DNA of 64,000 nt from Bin87 sp965219925 (GCA_965219925.1 OZ244795.1:1-64000), one strand, 5' to 3'; positions 42,275-51,870 are shown, counted from the first letter of the stretch. Notes: generated from the letters alone by a model not told the origin. A program made the numbers and translations.

Positions 42275-44395
42275 TCATGTGGGGCCCACCCCGGTTCCGA
42301 TTTTAACCGCCCCCACAGCTGTGGAACAAGGCGCCAACCCATTGCCAAGCCCGGTTTGACCGTCGTCCGAGTCAGGGTTGAGAAACTGTTGGGTAATAGC
42401 CTTCTCGAAATAGAGTGCCTCAGGCTGCCACTGAAACCGCAGCATAGGCAGCCCCTGCCCTCGGAGTGTCATGGCATCCAAGTATGCGTTGGGAAATTGC
42501 TCCGCAAGCATCCGAATTTGGCTCACCGGGAGCAGGGCGGCCACATGGTGCGAGCCGTCGTGATTCGGAGGCGCATAGATATTGCGTTGGGCAAGCCAGG
42601 CGCGAATGGCGTCCCCAGTCTCGGCATCAGGAACCTGGACACCCACGGCAACGGTTCCACCCCTCACCCCAAAGGCGTATAGAGCTGCCTGATTTTCTGG
42701 CATGCCGCCTTGATGCGCTACTACGACATCGGTCAATACCTCCTCCAGATTGGGGTAAGGTTTCTCCCGATGTTCCGAGCTCAACGTTCCGTCGGCCTCC
42801 TCCAGATTGGGGTAAGGTTTCTCCCGATGTTCCGAGCTCAACGTTCCGTCGGCCTCCGCCAGTCTCACGAAGAACACGTCCGGCCGGCATACGACGGAGG
42901 GAACCAGTCCGATAGGCATGAGCCAAACATGGTCGCCATCAGACGTACCTCCGCTTTCTTTGATGTATGTGTCCAAAGACGGCTCCGTTGAGTTTTCGGC
43001 GCTGTAGCCAATGGCCAGCCTGACCATGTCAGCCGGCGCCTCGTCGGCGGGCCGATCATACAGCAGGCCCACCAGCGCCGGATCAATGTACCAGGTACTG
43101 GAGCCCAGGTAATCGGCTTCGTTTTCCCCACTGGTATCGGCGGCATGAACCGGTGATGGGTCACAGAATTCCAAATCGAGCTCTTCCGCGAGATAGTATT
43201 GGATTCGCAAACTGCTTGGTATGCACCCGCTCAATTGGTTCCGTTTGAGGCCCAGTTCAAGTAGTCGGGCGAGGCTGCCCAATTCGGTGGGGATTTCGCC
43301 GCTGAGATAGTTATTGTCGAGTTTCAAACTCTGCACTTTGGCCAGATTACCCAATTCCGCTGGTATTGGCCCATTCAGCTGGTTCGCGACGATGTTGAGT
43401 TCCTCCAGGTTGCCGAGGCGTCCCAGGTCCGGTGGTATCCTGCCGTTCAATCCGTTTCCGCCGAGATCCATGAGCCGCAGGTTGACCAGGTCTCCCAATT
43501 CCACGGGTATCTCACCGGTCAATTTGCTATGGATGATGTATAGCTCTTCCAGGTTGGCGAGGCTGCCCAACTCCGGGGGTATCTCCCCGCGCAGATGATT
43601 GTGGCCCAGGTTCAACTCCCTCAGGTTGGCCAGATTGCCCAACTCCGGCGGTATCGGGCCGCTCAACAGGTTGACGTAAAGGTCCAGCTTTTCCAGGTTA
43701 GCGAGGCCACCCAGTTCCGGGGGTATCTCTCCAATCAACTTGTTCTTGCGGATGGTCAGTTCCTTCAGGTTGGCGAGGTTACCCAACTCCGGCGGTATCT
43801 CGCCTCCCACGTCGTTGTAAATCAGTTCCAGCGCTTCCAGGTTGGTCAGGTTGCCCAACTCGGGTGGTATCGTTCCGCCCAGCGACCGGTCGTTCACGAT
43901 GCTCAGGGTCACCAGGTTGGTGAGGTTGCCCAACTCCGACGGTAACTCTCCTATCAAGTTGTTTCCACCGAGGTTCAGTTCGATGACTCGGCCGTTGGCG
44001 TCGGTGGTAACACCGTACCACTCGCCGATTTTTGCCGGACTCAACCAATTCTCGTTGTTGTTCCAGTTGGGGCCGCCGGTAGCCTCGTAAAGCGCAACCA
44101 GCGCTTCCCGGTCCACATTGGCAGGTGTCACGGTCGGCGTGGCCGCCGTCCCGCCGTCGGTTGGTATGGCGGTTGCCGTTGGAGTCGGCGCAACAGTCCG
44201 GGTCGGAGCCCGATCGTCCACCTCGGTTGGCGGCTGAGTGGGCGTATCGACAGACCCCGACGAGGCCGTCAGCTCCGGCGTTCCGGCAGGAACGAGCGTA
44301 GCGGTTGCCTCCATGGTTGGCGACTCTCCGGAGCAGGCGAACTGAGCCACGACGGCCAGAAAGAGGAAACCGTACAATATTTTTGATATGGACAC
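42275..44395 (-). CDS. Leucine-rich-repeat exported protein with plant-type repeats
   Basis: 706 residues from the GTG at 44395, preceded by AGGACAGGAG; an ATG at 44452 would add 19 residues that do not look like a signal peptide. N-terminal hydrophobic stretch ISKILYGFLFLAVVAQFAC suggests a signal peptide, possibly a lipoprotein (the site is imperfect: QFAC). A Thr/Pro-rich linker follows, then an LRR N-cap (EALVALYEATGGPNWNNNEN) and about 13 repeats of the 24-residue type LxxLxLxxNxLxGxIPxELG. The C-terminal 300 residues are not recognised and contain a perfect 57-bp tandem duplication (GTLSSEHREKPYPNLEE twice). Probably surface-exposed and binding-related. Confidence 0.87.
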   Translation of the reverse strand: MSISKILYGFLFLAVVAQFACSGESPTMEATATLVPAGTPELTASSGSVDTPTQPPTEVDDRAPTRTVAPTPTATAIPTDGGTAATPTVTPANVDREALVALYEATGGPNWNNNENWLSPAKIGEWYGVTTDANGRVIELNLGGNNLIGELPSELGNLTNLVTLSIVNDRSLGGTIPPELGNLTNLEALELIYNDVGGEIPPELGNLANLKELTIRKNKLIGEIPPELGGLANLEKLDLYVNLLSGPIPPELGNLANLRELNLGHNHLRGEIPPELGSLANLEELYIIHSKLTGEIPVELGDLVNLRLMDLGGNGLNGRIPPDLGRLGNLEELNIVANQLNGPIPAELGNLAKVQSLKLDNNYLSGEIPTELGSLARLLELGLKRNQLSGCIPSSLRIQYYLAEELDLEFCDPSPVHAADTSGENEADYLGSSTWYIDPALVGLLYDRPADEAPADMVRLAIGYSAENSTEPSLDTYIKESGGTSDGDHVWLMPIGLVPSVVCRPDVFFVRLAEADGTLSSEHREKPYPNLEEADGTLSSEHREKPYPNLEEVLTDVVVAHQGGMPENQAALYAFGVRGGTVAVGVQVPDAETGDAIRAWLAQRNIYAPPNHDGSHHVAALLPVSQIRMLAEQFPNAYLDAMTLRGQGLPMLRFQWQPEALYFEKAITQQFLNPDSDDGQTGLGNGLAPCSTAVGAVKIGTGVGPT
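42740..42854 (-). repeat. 57-bp tandem duplication inside the LRR gene
   Basis: Two adjacent identical 57-bp units (about 42740-42796 and 42797-42853) encode the same 19 residues twice in frame. The identity at DNA level indicates a recent event or variable-number tandem repeat. Confidence 0.85.
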
Positions 44396-44685
44396 CGTAT
44401 TGCTCCTGTCCTGAGAATAGACGGGGCCCCACTTTACACGGTGTCCCGGCACACCTGATCTTGATTTGGTTTAGCAATCTGGCGCTCTTTCCGCTATCGC
44501 GTTTTCTTCACTCTGGCGGCGCATTCATTGTATCCACATTGCATGTTGACCCCAAGGCAGCAAGAAGGGGTATAATTTTCGCCAACCGATGCAAAAATCC
44601 TGTTTGCTATAGCGTTCAGTCCCGATGTCTAACCGGGGAAAAGGGCAAAATGGGTTGCCTCACCAACATTGAAGAGGAGATAGAT
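44396..44685. other. Divergent intergenic region
   Basis: 290 bp between the LRR gene (-) and the VOC gene (+). AT-richer than average in the middle, with TATAATTTTC at 44571-44580, a possible -10 region for the VOC gene. No repeats recognised and no gene seen. Confidence 0.5.
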
Positions 44686-45240
44686 ATGTCAGCGAAAGTC
44701 AATGGCCTCGGTCATATTGGTTTCTACGTCCATGACCTGGATCTAATGAAAGACTTCTATGCGAATTTCATGGGCATGACGCTGACCAAGGTCGGTCCGC
44801 TCGGGGCGTTTTTCAGTGCGGACCCGGAATCCGTCGACCACGAGATAGCGCTGATTAACGGACGGCCTTCGCTGGAAGACCCGCATTGGATCCAGCAGAT
44901 TTCAATGCGCGTAGACTCCCTTGATGATCTACGTGACTTCAAGCGTCGCATCCAGGCGCAGGGGTACCAGCTGGACCGCATCGTGACTCATGCGAGCGCT
45001 ATCGGTTGCTACTTCCGCGATCCGGAGAACAACCCCACCGAGGTGTTCTGGCTAACGGGCTATCAATCGTGGGCCCAGATCGGCATCCCAATCGACATTG
45101 ACCAGTCAGACCAGGAGGTTATGGCAGAAGTGCTTCGGTCCTGGGAGACGGTCCAACACGTCGAAATGGGCGAGGTACCCAGCCCGGAAACGCTCAACGC
45201 CATCCGCGAGCTGAACTCGGCTGCGGTCGCCCTTCGGTAG
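44686..45240 (+). CDS. VOC family dioxygenase-like protein
   Basis: 184 residues from the ATG at 44686, with GAAGAGGAGA upstream. VOC motifs are LGHIGFYVHDLDLMKDFYAN, a DPHWIQQISMRVDSLDDLRD metal-ligand region and YFRDPENNPTEVFWLTGY, with the final metal-binding Glu. A C-terminal extension of about 50 residues (IDQSDQEVMAEVLRSWETVQ) distinguishes it from minimal glyoxalases and is seen in some extradiol dioxygenase relatives. Reaction unknown; an aromatic or ring-cleavage substrate fits the window. Confidence 0.87.
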   Translation: MSAKVNGLGHIGFYVHDLDLMKDFYANFMGMTLTKVGPLGAFFSADPESVDHEIALINGRPSLEDPHWIQQISMRVDSLDDLRDFKRRIQAQGYQLDRIVTHASAIGCYFRDPENNPTEVFWLTGYQSWAQIGIPIDIDQSDQEVMAEVLRSWETVQHVEMGEVPSPETLNAIRELNSAAVALR

Positions 45241-45489
45241 CGACGGCGCCCCGCTGAAAGACTGCCTGATATCGGCGCCCCGTCCTTGAGTCTCGGACGG
45301 GGCACCCTTCGCGTACCCACTTTGCCGGCTGTCATTGCGACCCCGTACTTGATACGGGGGTGGCAATCTCGTCGCCGTAGCAATGGTGATTTGCCGACGT
45401 GTGTTCAATCTCAACGAGATTGCCACGTCGCTACGCTCCTCGCAATGACAACCGAATGACCCTGGGGTCCGGTTGCCCAACGGGCGGGC
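45241..45489. repeat. Intergenic dispersed repeats
   Basis: 45328-45466 is a GTCATTGCGACCCCGTACTTG ... CTCCTCGCAATGAC unit whose right end reads CAACCGAATGACCCTGG, the right terminus of the CAGGG-type MITEs; its left end is replaced by CGCGTACCCACTTTG of another family. This looks like a recombinant of two repeat types. Confidence 0.65.
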
Positions 45490-46623
45490 TCACGCCAAGG
45501 ATTTGGGATTGATTGGAGTGGGCATGGCCTGCACTTGCGGCAGGACTTTCTCGGCGAAGAGTCTGAGGCTTTTTTCGGCCTTATCCCTCGGCATCCCGCC
45601 GTAAAACATGTGGATCACGACCTTTTCAAGACTGATGGTTCCCTGCAGCGTTCTGATCTTCTCGATGATCTCGTCCGGCGTGCCGATGGGTTGGGTGGCG
45701 CGCCGAGCGGCGAAGCTGGCATCCGCGGTACCGACGTCGGCATTCTGGCGTAGGAGGTATTCCTCGTAGCCATGTATGCCCTCATAGCCTGGATTGTTCC
45801 ATTCGAAGTAATGGCGCTGGGCTGCGGTGAGTTGGTTGTGGAAGTAGGTCCACCCCTCTTCGGCTTCCGCCGCAGTCTCGGCGCAGTACATCCACAGTAG
45901 AGTGGTGGGCTGGTCAGGCGGAAGGCCAAGTTCATTCCGAATCTTGTTGAACCTTCGCACCTTGTCGGTCATCTCGTCGACATCGTCGCCGGCAACGAAC
46001 ATCTGCCCCAGACCGTTTTCGGCGGCCATCCTTGCTGACGCCTCGGTGGTGAACGCCACCTTGATGTTCTGGGTCAATTCACCCTTGTGGCGTGCCTGGG
46101 GCCGGATGCTGGTCGGTGGGATATCGTAAACCTCGCCCTGGAACTGGAAGCGCTCCGCGCCGTCAGCGGCCCTGATGGCGTTGATCACATCGTAGAAATA
46201 CTTGTGCGACTGTTCTATCGGGTAGCCCAGCGAAGCATATTCGTGCGGCGCGATGCCACGGCCGATCCCCAGATGCAGGCGCCGGCCTTTCAGCAAAATG
46301 TCGAGCATGGAGATCTCAGACGCCAGCCGGACCGGATTCCACCACGGCGCTACGATGACCGCGGTACCCACATCGACTCGACTGGTGCGGCCCGCCCAAT
46401 ATGCCAGGTATTGCAATGGGTTCGGCTGCATCGAGTAGGCAGAACCGTAGTGTTCGGTAGCCCAGATTGAATCGAACCCCAACGGCTCGACCAGTTCCCC
46501 CATATAGAGAGTGTCGTCCATATTTCTGGCGTCCGGTACCGTCGGCGGGCGGTCATAGTCTCCCTCCATCAGACGGTCCCAGTCACCTTGGTTGTAACCG
46601 GTGACCATCACTCCACAATGCAT
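45490..46623 (-). CDS. LLM-class flavin-dependent oxidoreductase
   Basis: 377 residues, ATG after GAAGGAGGAA. Luciferase-like motifs: FDSIWATEHYGSAYSM, RVDVGTAVIVAPWWNP, RLHLGIGRGIAPHEYAS and a C-terminal KVVIHMFYGGMPRDKAEKSL with LFAEKVLPQVQAM. It most resembles the larger two-domain LLM proteins acting as alkanal or nitrilotriacetate-type monooxygenases. It is divergent from another LLM gene at 46839, with a 215-bp shared region containing a palindrome. Confidence 0.9.
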   Translation of the reverse strand: MHCGVMVTGYNQGDWDRLMEGDYDRPPTVPDARNMDDTLYMGELVEPLGFDSIWATEHYGSAYSMQPNPLQYLAYWAGRTSRVDVGTAVIVAPWWNPVRLASEISMLDILLKGRRLHLGIGRGIAPHEYASLGYPIEQSHKYFYDVINAIRAADGAERFQFQGEVYDIPPTSIRPQARHKGELTQNIKVAFTTEASARMAAENGLGQMFVAGDDVDEMTDKVRRFNKIRNELGLPPDQPTTLLWMYCAETAAEAEEGWTYFHNQLTAAQRHYFEWNNPGYEGIHGYEEYLLRQNADVGTADASFAARRATQPIGTPDEIIEKIRTLQGTISLEKVVIHMFYGGMPRDKAEKSLRLFAEKVLPQVQAMPTPINPKSLA

Positions 46624-46678
46624 TGGCGTGTTCCTCCTTCAGGTTCGCCTGCCAGGTCCAGGCACGGTTTATTAATCA

Positions 46679-46694
46679 ATACGGCAATTTGCCG
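46679..46694. promoter_or_regulatory. Palindrome in the divergent LLM promoter region
   Basis: ACGGCAATTTGCCGT forms 7-bp arms around a single central base, in an AT-rich stretch (TTATTAATCAATACGG) between the two divergent LLM genes. Size and position suggest a repressor site, but no regulator gene lies nearby. Confidence 0.4.
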
Positions 46695-46838
46695 TGTCAG
46701 TATAACTGTTCCTCCGGGCTGACAACGGGAATCGGCAGCCAAGATAACACCGCGCTGATCGCCGCGTGGCAGCTGGCTATGTATAATGCCCCCGACGCCC
46801 AAAGCGTGAATATACCCTCGCCGGGAGCATCGGATGCG

Positions 46839-47801
46839 ATGGCACTTGTGAATAATTTCGGGGTCTTGCTGCCCACAAGGGGCGTGCTGGTGTACGCCGA
46901 CAGCGGCGGCCCCAGGGTGGAACTGACCTGGCAGATGGCCGAGACTGCGGAGCGGGCCGGCTATGACTCGGTATGGGTTGGCGACAGCATTACCTCCAAG
47001 CCCCGCCTGGAGCCCCTGACGGCCATGGCCGCCATCGCCGCCCGCACCAACCGGGTCAAGGTCGGAACTGCCGTCCTGCTCAACGCCCTGCGCCATCCCG
47101 TCCACTTGGCCCACGCCGCCGCCACCATCGACAACATCTCCGGCGGGCGCACCGTCCTGGGCCTGGGCGCGGGTCGCAGCAACAACCGGATGTTCGTCGA
47201 TGAACACAGCGCCGTCGGCGTTCCGATAATGGAACGGGCCTCCCGGATGGAGGAGAGCATCCGCGTAATGCGCGCCCTATGGACTGGAGACCCGGTCAGC
47301 AACGCCGGGGAGTTCTATCCACTCCAGGATGTTGCGCTGGAACCCCGACCCGTCCAGCCGTCCATTCCCCTCTGGATTTCCAGCAACTGGGTGCGCCGCG
47401 GCCTGGCCAGGGTCGCCGAGCTGGGCGATGCCTGGATAACCAACGTTCCGTCGGTGGACCTGTTCGACCGCTGTTGGGAAAGGATCGAACAATGCGCTGG
47501 GGAAACGGGCCGCGATCCGGTGGGCATAGGCCGCTGCCTGTATATCTCGGTCAATCTGAATGATGATACCGACGCCGCCCTGGCCGAGGGCGATCAATTC
47601 ATGCGGGCGTACTACAGCGTCCCCTACGACGTCATCAGTAAACAATTGCTGTGCGTGTTCGGCCCGCCCCGGCAGTGCATCGACGCGATAGAGGCGTACA
47701 AAGAACGGGGGGCCGATTACTTCATCGTCAGGTTCGCATCCCCGGACCAGATGGGTCAGATGGCGCGGTTCACCGAGGAAGTTCTCCCCTTCGTCACCTG
47801 A
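46839..47801 (+). CDS. LLM-class F420/FMN-dependent oxidoreductase
   Basis: 320 residues from the ATG at 46839, with GGGAG a few bases upstream; the frame is open further upstream but without coding signal. Motifs: FGVLLPTRGVLVYAD, YDSVWVGDSITSKPRLEPL, RVKVGTAVLLNALRHPV, GRTVLGLGAGRSNN and IPLWISSNWVRRGLARVAELGDAW. The 'AGRSNNRMFVDEHSAVGVP' insertion is typical of methylene-H4MPT-reductase-like LLM proteins. Divergent from the LLM gene at 45490-46623. Confidence 0.88.
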   Translation: MALVNNFGVLLPTRGVLVYADSGGPRVELTWQMAETAERAGYDSVWVGDSITSKPRLEPLTAMAAIAARTNRVKVGTAVLLNALRHPVHLAHAAATIDNISGGRTVLGLGAGRSNNRMFVDEHSAVGVPIMERASRMEESIRVMRALWTGDPVSNAGEFYPLQDVALEPRPVQPSIPLWISSNWVRRGLARVAELGDAWITNVPSVDLFDRCWERIEQCAGETGRDPVGIGRCLYISVNLNDDTDAALAEGDQFMRAYYSVPYDVISKQLLCVFGPPRQCIDAIEAYKERGADYFIVRFASPDQMGQMARFTEEVLPFVT

Positions 47802-48148
47802 CGTCGGCATGTGTTCAGCCACTTTGTCATTGCTAGCGTAGCGTGGCAATCTCGATGAGGTAGTGCAATGACGGTAGGCTGAGGCATCGGGATTGCCACG
47901 TCGCTAGCGCTCCTCGCAATGACAGGGGGTCAATTGCGGTTCGTCGACGTGTGTTGAGCCGCTTTGTCATTGTGAGCGCAGGTTTGATACAGTCTGTTAG
48001 AAGCTGATCCAGCCACGGACGCCGGCCACGTATCTGCTGCGAGACATACGACACCCCGCCACCGACCCGAAAAATCCGTGTACCGTCTCGACAGGCCAAC
48101 CCCTTGTTCGACACCCTGCCGGAAGACGGTCTCAATAGGAGATGACCC
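47802..48148. repeat. Gene-free repeat stretch
   Basis: 47823-47924 is a TCATTGCTAGCGTAGCGTGG ... CGCTCCTCGCAATGACAGGG unit with an internal GAGGTAGTGCAATGACGGTA segment; an almost identical unit occurs at 61077-61179. The rest is unique; the last bases contain AATAGGAGATGA, the ribosome site of the FAH gene. Confidence 0.65.
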
Positions 48149-48931
48149 ATGATTTTCTGCCGCTTTCAATCAGACCAAAAGACGAGTTTTGGCATCGTGG
48201 AAGGAAACAACGTGACCGAGGTGTGGGGCAATCCGTTGGAGGACTATGCCGTCACCAACCATTCTTATCCCCTGGACCAGGTGAAGCTGCTGGCGCCCAT
48301 CAAGCCTCCGATGCTGTACGCCGCCGGACCCAACTACCGGGGACACGTGGAAGGTATGGCGGCGCGCCGAGGAGCGCCTCCCGCATATCCAGACCGCCCT
48401 TCGCCCAACTATCGATCGGTCCACGCCATCATCGGGACGGAAGAAAACATTGTCGTTCCTGCCGATTGCTCCGGCGCGGTCCAGCCGGAAGGCCAACTGG
48501 CGGTGGTTATTGGCAAGAAAGCCCGCAACGTTCCGGTAAACGAAGCCCTGGACTACGTCTTCGGTTACACCATCGGCAACGATATCAGCCAGCGGCCCTG
48601 GCAGCAGGCCGACCGCACCATGTTCCGAGGGAAAAATTGCGATACCTGGAAGCCCATGGGCCCCTGGATCGTCACCGATCTGGACCCCAGGGAGTTCCGC
48701 ATCATCGTGCGCCACAACGGCCAGGTGTGGGAGGACTTCTCGTCGGCCGACCAGATCTGGGACACCGCCACCTGGATTCACGAACTCAGCAATTACGCAA
48801 CTCTGTACCCCGGCGACGTCCTGTGGATGGGGACCCAGGGGGCCGACGGTGACATGTTTCCAGGAGACACCATAGAGGTGGAGATCAGCGGTATCGGCAC
48901 ACTGAGGAACTACGTCGTGGCAGAGGAATAG
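48149..48931 (+). CDS. Fumarylacetoacetate hydrolase (FAH) family protein
   Basis: 260 residues, ATG after AGGAGATGACCC. The catalytic domain shows ILYAAGPNY-like YAAGPNYRGHVEGM, metal ligands in QPEGQLAVVIGKKARN, GYTIGNDISQR and a GPWIV strand, and the C-terminal GDVLWMGTQGADG. FAH-family enzymes cleave C-C bonds of beta-diketones or act as 2-hydroxyhepta-diene-dioate isomerase/decarboxylase or acylpyruvate hydrolase, the late steps of aromatic meta- and gentisate pathways. This fits the LigB and gentisate-type dioxygenases in the window. Confidence 0.9.
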   Translation: MIFCRFQSDQKTSFGIVEGNNVTEVWGNPLEDYAVTNHSYPLDQVKLLAPIKPPMLYAAGPNYRGHVEGMAARRGAPPAYPDRPSPNYRSVHAIIGTEENIVVPADCSGAVQPEGQLAVVIGKKARNVPVNEALDYVFGYTIGNDISQRPWQQADRTMFRGKNCDTWKPMGPWIVTDLDPREFRIIVRHNGQVWEDFSSADQIWDTATWIHELSNYATLYPGDVLWMGTQGADGDMFPGDTIEVEISGIGTLRNYVVAEE

Positions 48932-49183
48932 GTCAACTGCCGCTCTCTATCCTCACCCAGTCAGATAACCCCCTGACCCATTTACATATCCCTCACCCCC
49001 GGCCCCTCTCCCGGAGGGCGAGGGGAGTCCAGGCGCCGGCGACTCATAGCCCCTCTCCCCTTGGGAGAGGGGTTGGGGTGAGGGCCACAAAGTATGGTAC
49101 GCGTGAGGATTCATCCGTTTCCAGACACGCCCCCACCCTCACTCTCTGGCAATGGAAGGCGGAATCATGGACGCCATTTGCGT
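48932..49183. repeat. Intergenic repeat between convergent genes
   Basis: Two CCCCTCTCCC-type repeats in opposite orientation (48995-49020 and 49053-49083) can pair, followed by ATGGTACGCGTGAGG, a decayed end of the 40691 element type. It separates the convergent FAH and GMC genes. Confidence 0.6.
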
Positions 49184-50737
49184 TTAGTTCCCCGCCTTGA
49201 TGAAGTCGGTGACGCGCTCGGCAATCATCATCGTGGTGACGTTGGTGTTGGCGCGCACTACGTCGGGCATTATCGAGGCGTCGGCGACGCGGAGGCCGGA
49301 TACGCCGCGCACACGCAACTGCCGGTCAACGACGGCCATTGGGTCGTTGTCCGGCCCCATCTTGCAGGTGCCGGAGATGTGGTATGAGGTGCTGATGTTG
49401 CGGCGCAGCCAACCGTCCAGCGCCTCGTTGGTTTCCAGGTCGGCGGGCGTGGGAGCGGTTATCTCTGCGATGATGCCGGCGTAGGCGCTGTGTTGCAGCA
49501 GCGACACGCAGAGGCGTGCGCTCTCCCGCAAACGTTCCCGGTCCCAGTCCTCTTCCAGGTATCGGTAATCCATGCTGGGCGGCGTATGGGGATCGGCGGA
49601 CACCAGCCGCAACTCGCCCTGTCCCGCCGCCAGGTACAGGCCGCAGTTGACGGTGTGGGTAGGGTTTTCGCCGGCCCGCACCACCGTGTTGAGCGACGCC
49701 GGCGAGATTATCATATCGTGGGGCGTGGACGAACCGGTGGCAGTGTAACGCAGGCGCAACGCCCGCATGGCGTCCGGGTCTTCGGGTGTGCCTTCCCTGA
49801 CGCTGAAACGGACCGAAACATTGGGGTGGTCGCGCATGTTCTGGCCCACGCCGGGCAGTTCCACCGCCACCGGGATGCCCTGCGCCGCCAACTGTTCGGC
49901 GGGGCCGAGGCCCGACAGCATCAGCAGGTGCGGCGAGGCCACCGCGCCGGCGCACAGGATGATTTCGTCGCCTTCGACCACAAAACTGTCACTGCCGCTC
50001 TCCACCGCGACGCCCACCGCCCGCTTGCCTTCCGGCCCCTCTTCAAGCACAACGCGATTGGCCTGGACGTTGGGTCGGATGGTGAGGTTTAGCCGGTGGC
50101 GCACCGGGTCAATGTAGGCCAGGGCCATGCTCATCCGCACGCCGTCAATGTTGTTCTCGGCCCGCTGGCTGACGCCGGTGGCCTCCGGGTGGTTCACGTC
50201 GGGATGGTAGGGGAATCCGGCGGCGGTGGCAGCCTGGAAAAAGGCTTCCTGCACCACCGGCCAATTTTCGCGCGGGTGATGCCGCACTGGAACCGGCCCG
50301 TCGGTACCGTGGAAGTCGTCGTGGAAGTCGGCGTCGTTTTCCAGCTTGCGGAAATAGGGCAGACATTCCAGGTACTCCCAGCCTTCGTTGCCTAAGGAAG
50401 CCCAGGTGTCGTAGTCCTCGGGAGCGCCGCGGATGAAAGTCTGGCCGTTGATGGCGCTGGAGCCGCCCAGCACCTTGCCACGCGGCACAGGCATCGGCTG
50501 TGCCTGCTCCGGGGTGGCCTTGCCGGTAAAGGACCAGTTATAGGGCGAACCGGCGGCGCGGGCCTCCAGATTCACCGTTCCCCAGCCCAGCTTGAGCATA
50601 TCGGGCAATTGGGCGAAGTCGGGAAAGTCGGGGCCGGCTTCCAGCAGAAGCACCGAGCGCGCCGGATCCTCAGACAGCCGCGCCGCCACGATGCACCCGG
50701 CCGTGCCGCCGCCGACAACTATGTGGTCGTACTTCAT
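49184..50737 (-). CDS. GMC-family FAD oxidoreductase 2
   Basis: 517 residues from the ATG at 50737 after ACGGAGGGAG. VGGGTAGCIVAARLSED and LLLEAGPDF for FAD; GMC signature PRGKVLGGSSAINGQTFIRG; GAVASPHLLMLSGLGP; active-site SYHISGTCKMG and ADASIMPDVVRANTNV. Strongly similar throughout to the protein at 32483-34030. It is the last gene of a minus-strand run LLM, amidohydrolase, amidohydrolase, GMC, with 131 bp to the preceding gene. Confidence 0.93.
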   Translation of the reverse strand: MKYDHIVVGGGTAGCIVAARLSEDPARSVLLLEAGPDFPDFAQLPDMLKLGWGTVNLEARAAGSPYNWSFTGKATPEQAQPMPVPRGKVLGGSSAINGQTFIRGAPEDYDTWASLGNEGWEYLECLPYFRKLENDADFHDDFHGTDGPVPVRHHPRENWPVVQEAFFQAATAAGFPYHPDVNHPEATGVSQRAENNIDGVRMSMALAYIDPVRHRLNLTIRPNVQANRVVLEEGPEGKRAVGVAVESGSDSFVVEGDEIILCAGAVASPHLLMLSGLGPAEQLAAQGIPVAVELPGVGQNMRDHPNVSVRFSVREGTPEDPDAMRALRLRYTATGSSTPHDMIISPASLNTVVRAGENPTHTVNCGLYLAAGQGELRLVSADPHTPPSMDYRYLEEDWDRERLRESARLCVSLLQHSAYAGIIAEITAPTPADLETNEALDGWLRRNISTSYHISGTCKMGPDNDPMAVVDRQLRVRGVSGLRVADASIMPDVVRANTNVTTMMIAERVTDFIKAGN

Positions 50738-50868
50738 GGGGATATCTCCCTCCGTAGGTTTGCGCCATTGTACACGGTATGCGCCAACGCCCCACCTCAT
50801 TCCCGGTTACGTAAGAACCCAGACTCGAATGGGACTATTCGTGACTGAACTGAACCGGAGGCAGTCGC

Positions 50869-51870
50869 CTAAATCCCCAACAGCTGCTCCAGATTCCGGT
50901 GACTGATCTTTTCCTTTTCCTGCTGGGAAAGGCTTTCCAAACCATCCAACCAACCGCCTGGAGACGGGTCCCATTCGACGAAAGGCCAATCGCTGCCCAT
51001 CACCACACGGTCGGCGCCCACCGCGTCGATGAGGAACCTCAACGCGGGTTCGCTGCTGGTGAGGAAGTCGTAGTACAGCTGCTTTTGATAGGTACTCGGC
51101 GGCCTGGCGATATTGCCCCGGGCTTCCGGGCGCACCAACCAGCCGTGGTCCATCCGGCCCATACCGAAGCAGGCCGGGCCGCCCCCGTGTGCGATACATG
51201 CCTTCAGGTTAGGACACTCCTCCAAAATTCCCCCAAAGATCAGCGTCGCCACCACCATGGCGTCCTCCAGCGGCACGCCCACGCTGTTGGGCAGCGAATA
51301 CTTGCGCGACCGTTCCAGCGCTACGATGTTGGCCTGGGGCTGTGGGTGGAAGAAGATCAGGGCGTCCATCGCTTCGGCGGCTTTGAACAGCGGCAGAAAA
51401 CGCGGTTCGTCCCAATTCTCGGCGTTCACCACCGCGTCCAGCTCGGCGCCTTTCAATCCCAGCGCCTGCACCGCCCTCTCCAGTTCGTTGATGGATGCGG
51501 CGACGTCCTGGGCGGGCAATGTTGCCATACCGGCGAACCTTTGGGGATGCTGCCTGACCAGATCGGCAATTGCATCGTTCACTTCCCGAGCCATCTCCAG
51601 CGTCTGAACGGAATCCCAACTGTAACCAAAGAATGGGGTGTGGATCGACACTACTTGAAGGTCGGTGCCGCTGGCGTCCATGTCGGCCAACCGTTCTGCC
51701 GGCGTAAATCGAAGCTTGGGACTGTTGATAACCACCCGGCGCCCGTTGGGATCGTCGAATCCAGGGCCGGTTCGGTCCGAATAAACCAGCCCATACCAGT
51801 CCTCACCACGGGCCTCAGCGTTCACGACGCTGGGGGGAATGTAATGGGCGTGTACGTCTATTTTGCGCAA
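50869..51870 (-). CDS. Amidohydrolase 2-family protein (ACMSD-like)
   Basis: 333 residues from the TTG at 51870. This start follows CCGGAGGCGAAAC and gives MRKIDVHAHYIPP, aligned with the MRSIDIHAHITPQ start of the upstream paralogue. Metal motif DVHAHYIP, then ALIFFHPQPQ (His), CIAHGGGPACFGMGRMD, and catalytic Asp in VMGSDWPF. The family includes 2-amino-3-carboxymuconate-6-semialdehyde decarboxylase and gamma-resorcylate decarboxylase, which non-oxidatively decarboxylate ring products. The upstream paralogue is 39 bp away, giving a tandem pair. Confidence 0.88.
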   Translation of the reverse strand: MRKIDVHAHYIPPSVVNAEARGEDWYGLVYSDRTGPGFDDPNGRRVVINSPKLRFTPAERLADMDASGTDLQVVSIHTPFFGYSWDSVQTLEMAREVNDAIADLVRQHPQRFAGMATLPAQDVAASINELERAVQALGLKGAELDAVVNAENWDEPRFLPLFKAAEAMDALIFFHPQPQANIVALERSRKYSLPNSVGVPLEDAMVVATLIFGGILEECPNLKACIAHGGGPACFGMGRMDHGWLVRPEARGNIARPPSTYQKQLYYDFLTSSEPALRFLIDAVGADRVVMGSDWPFVEWDPSPGGWLDGLESLSQQEKEKISHRNLEQLLGI

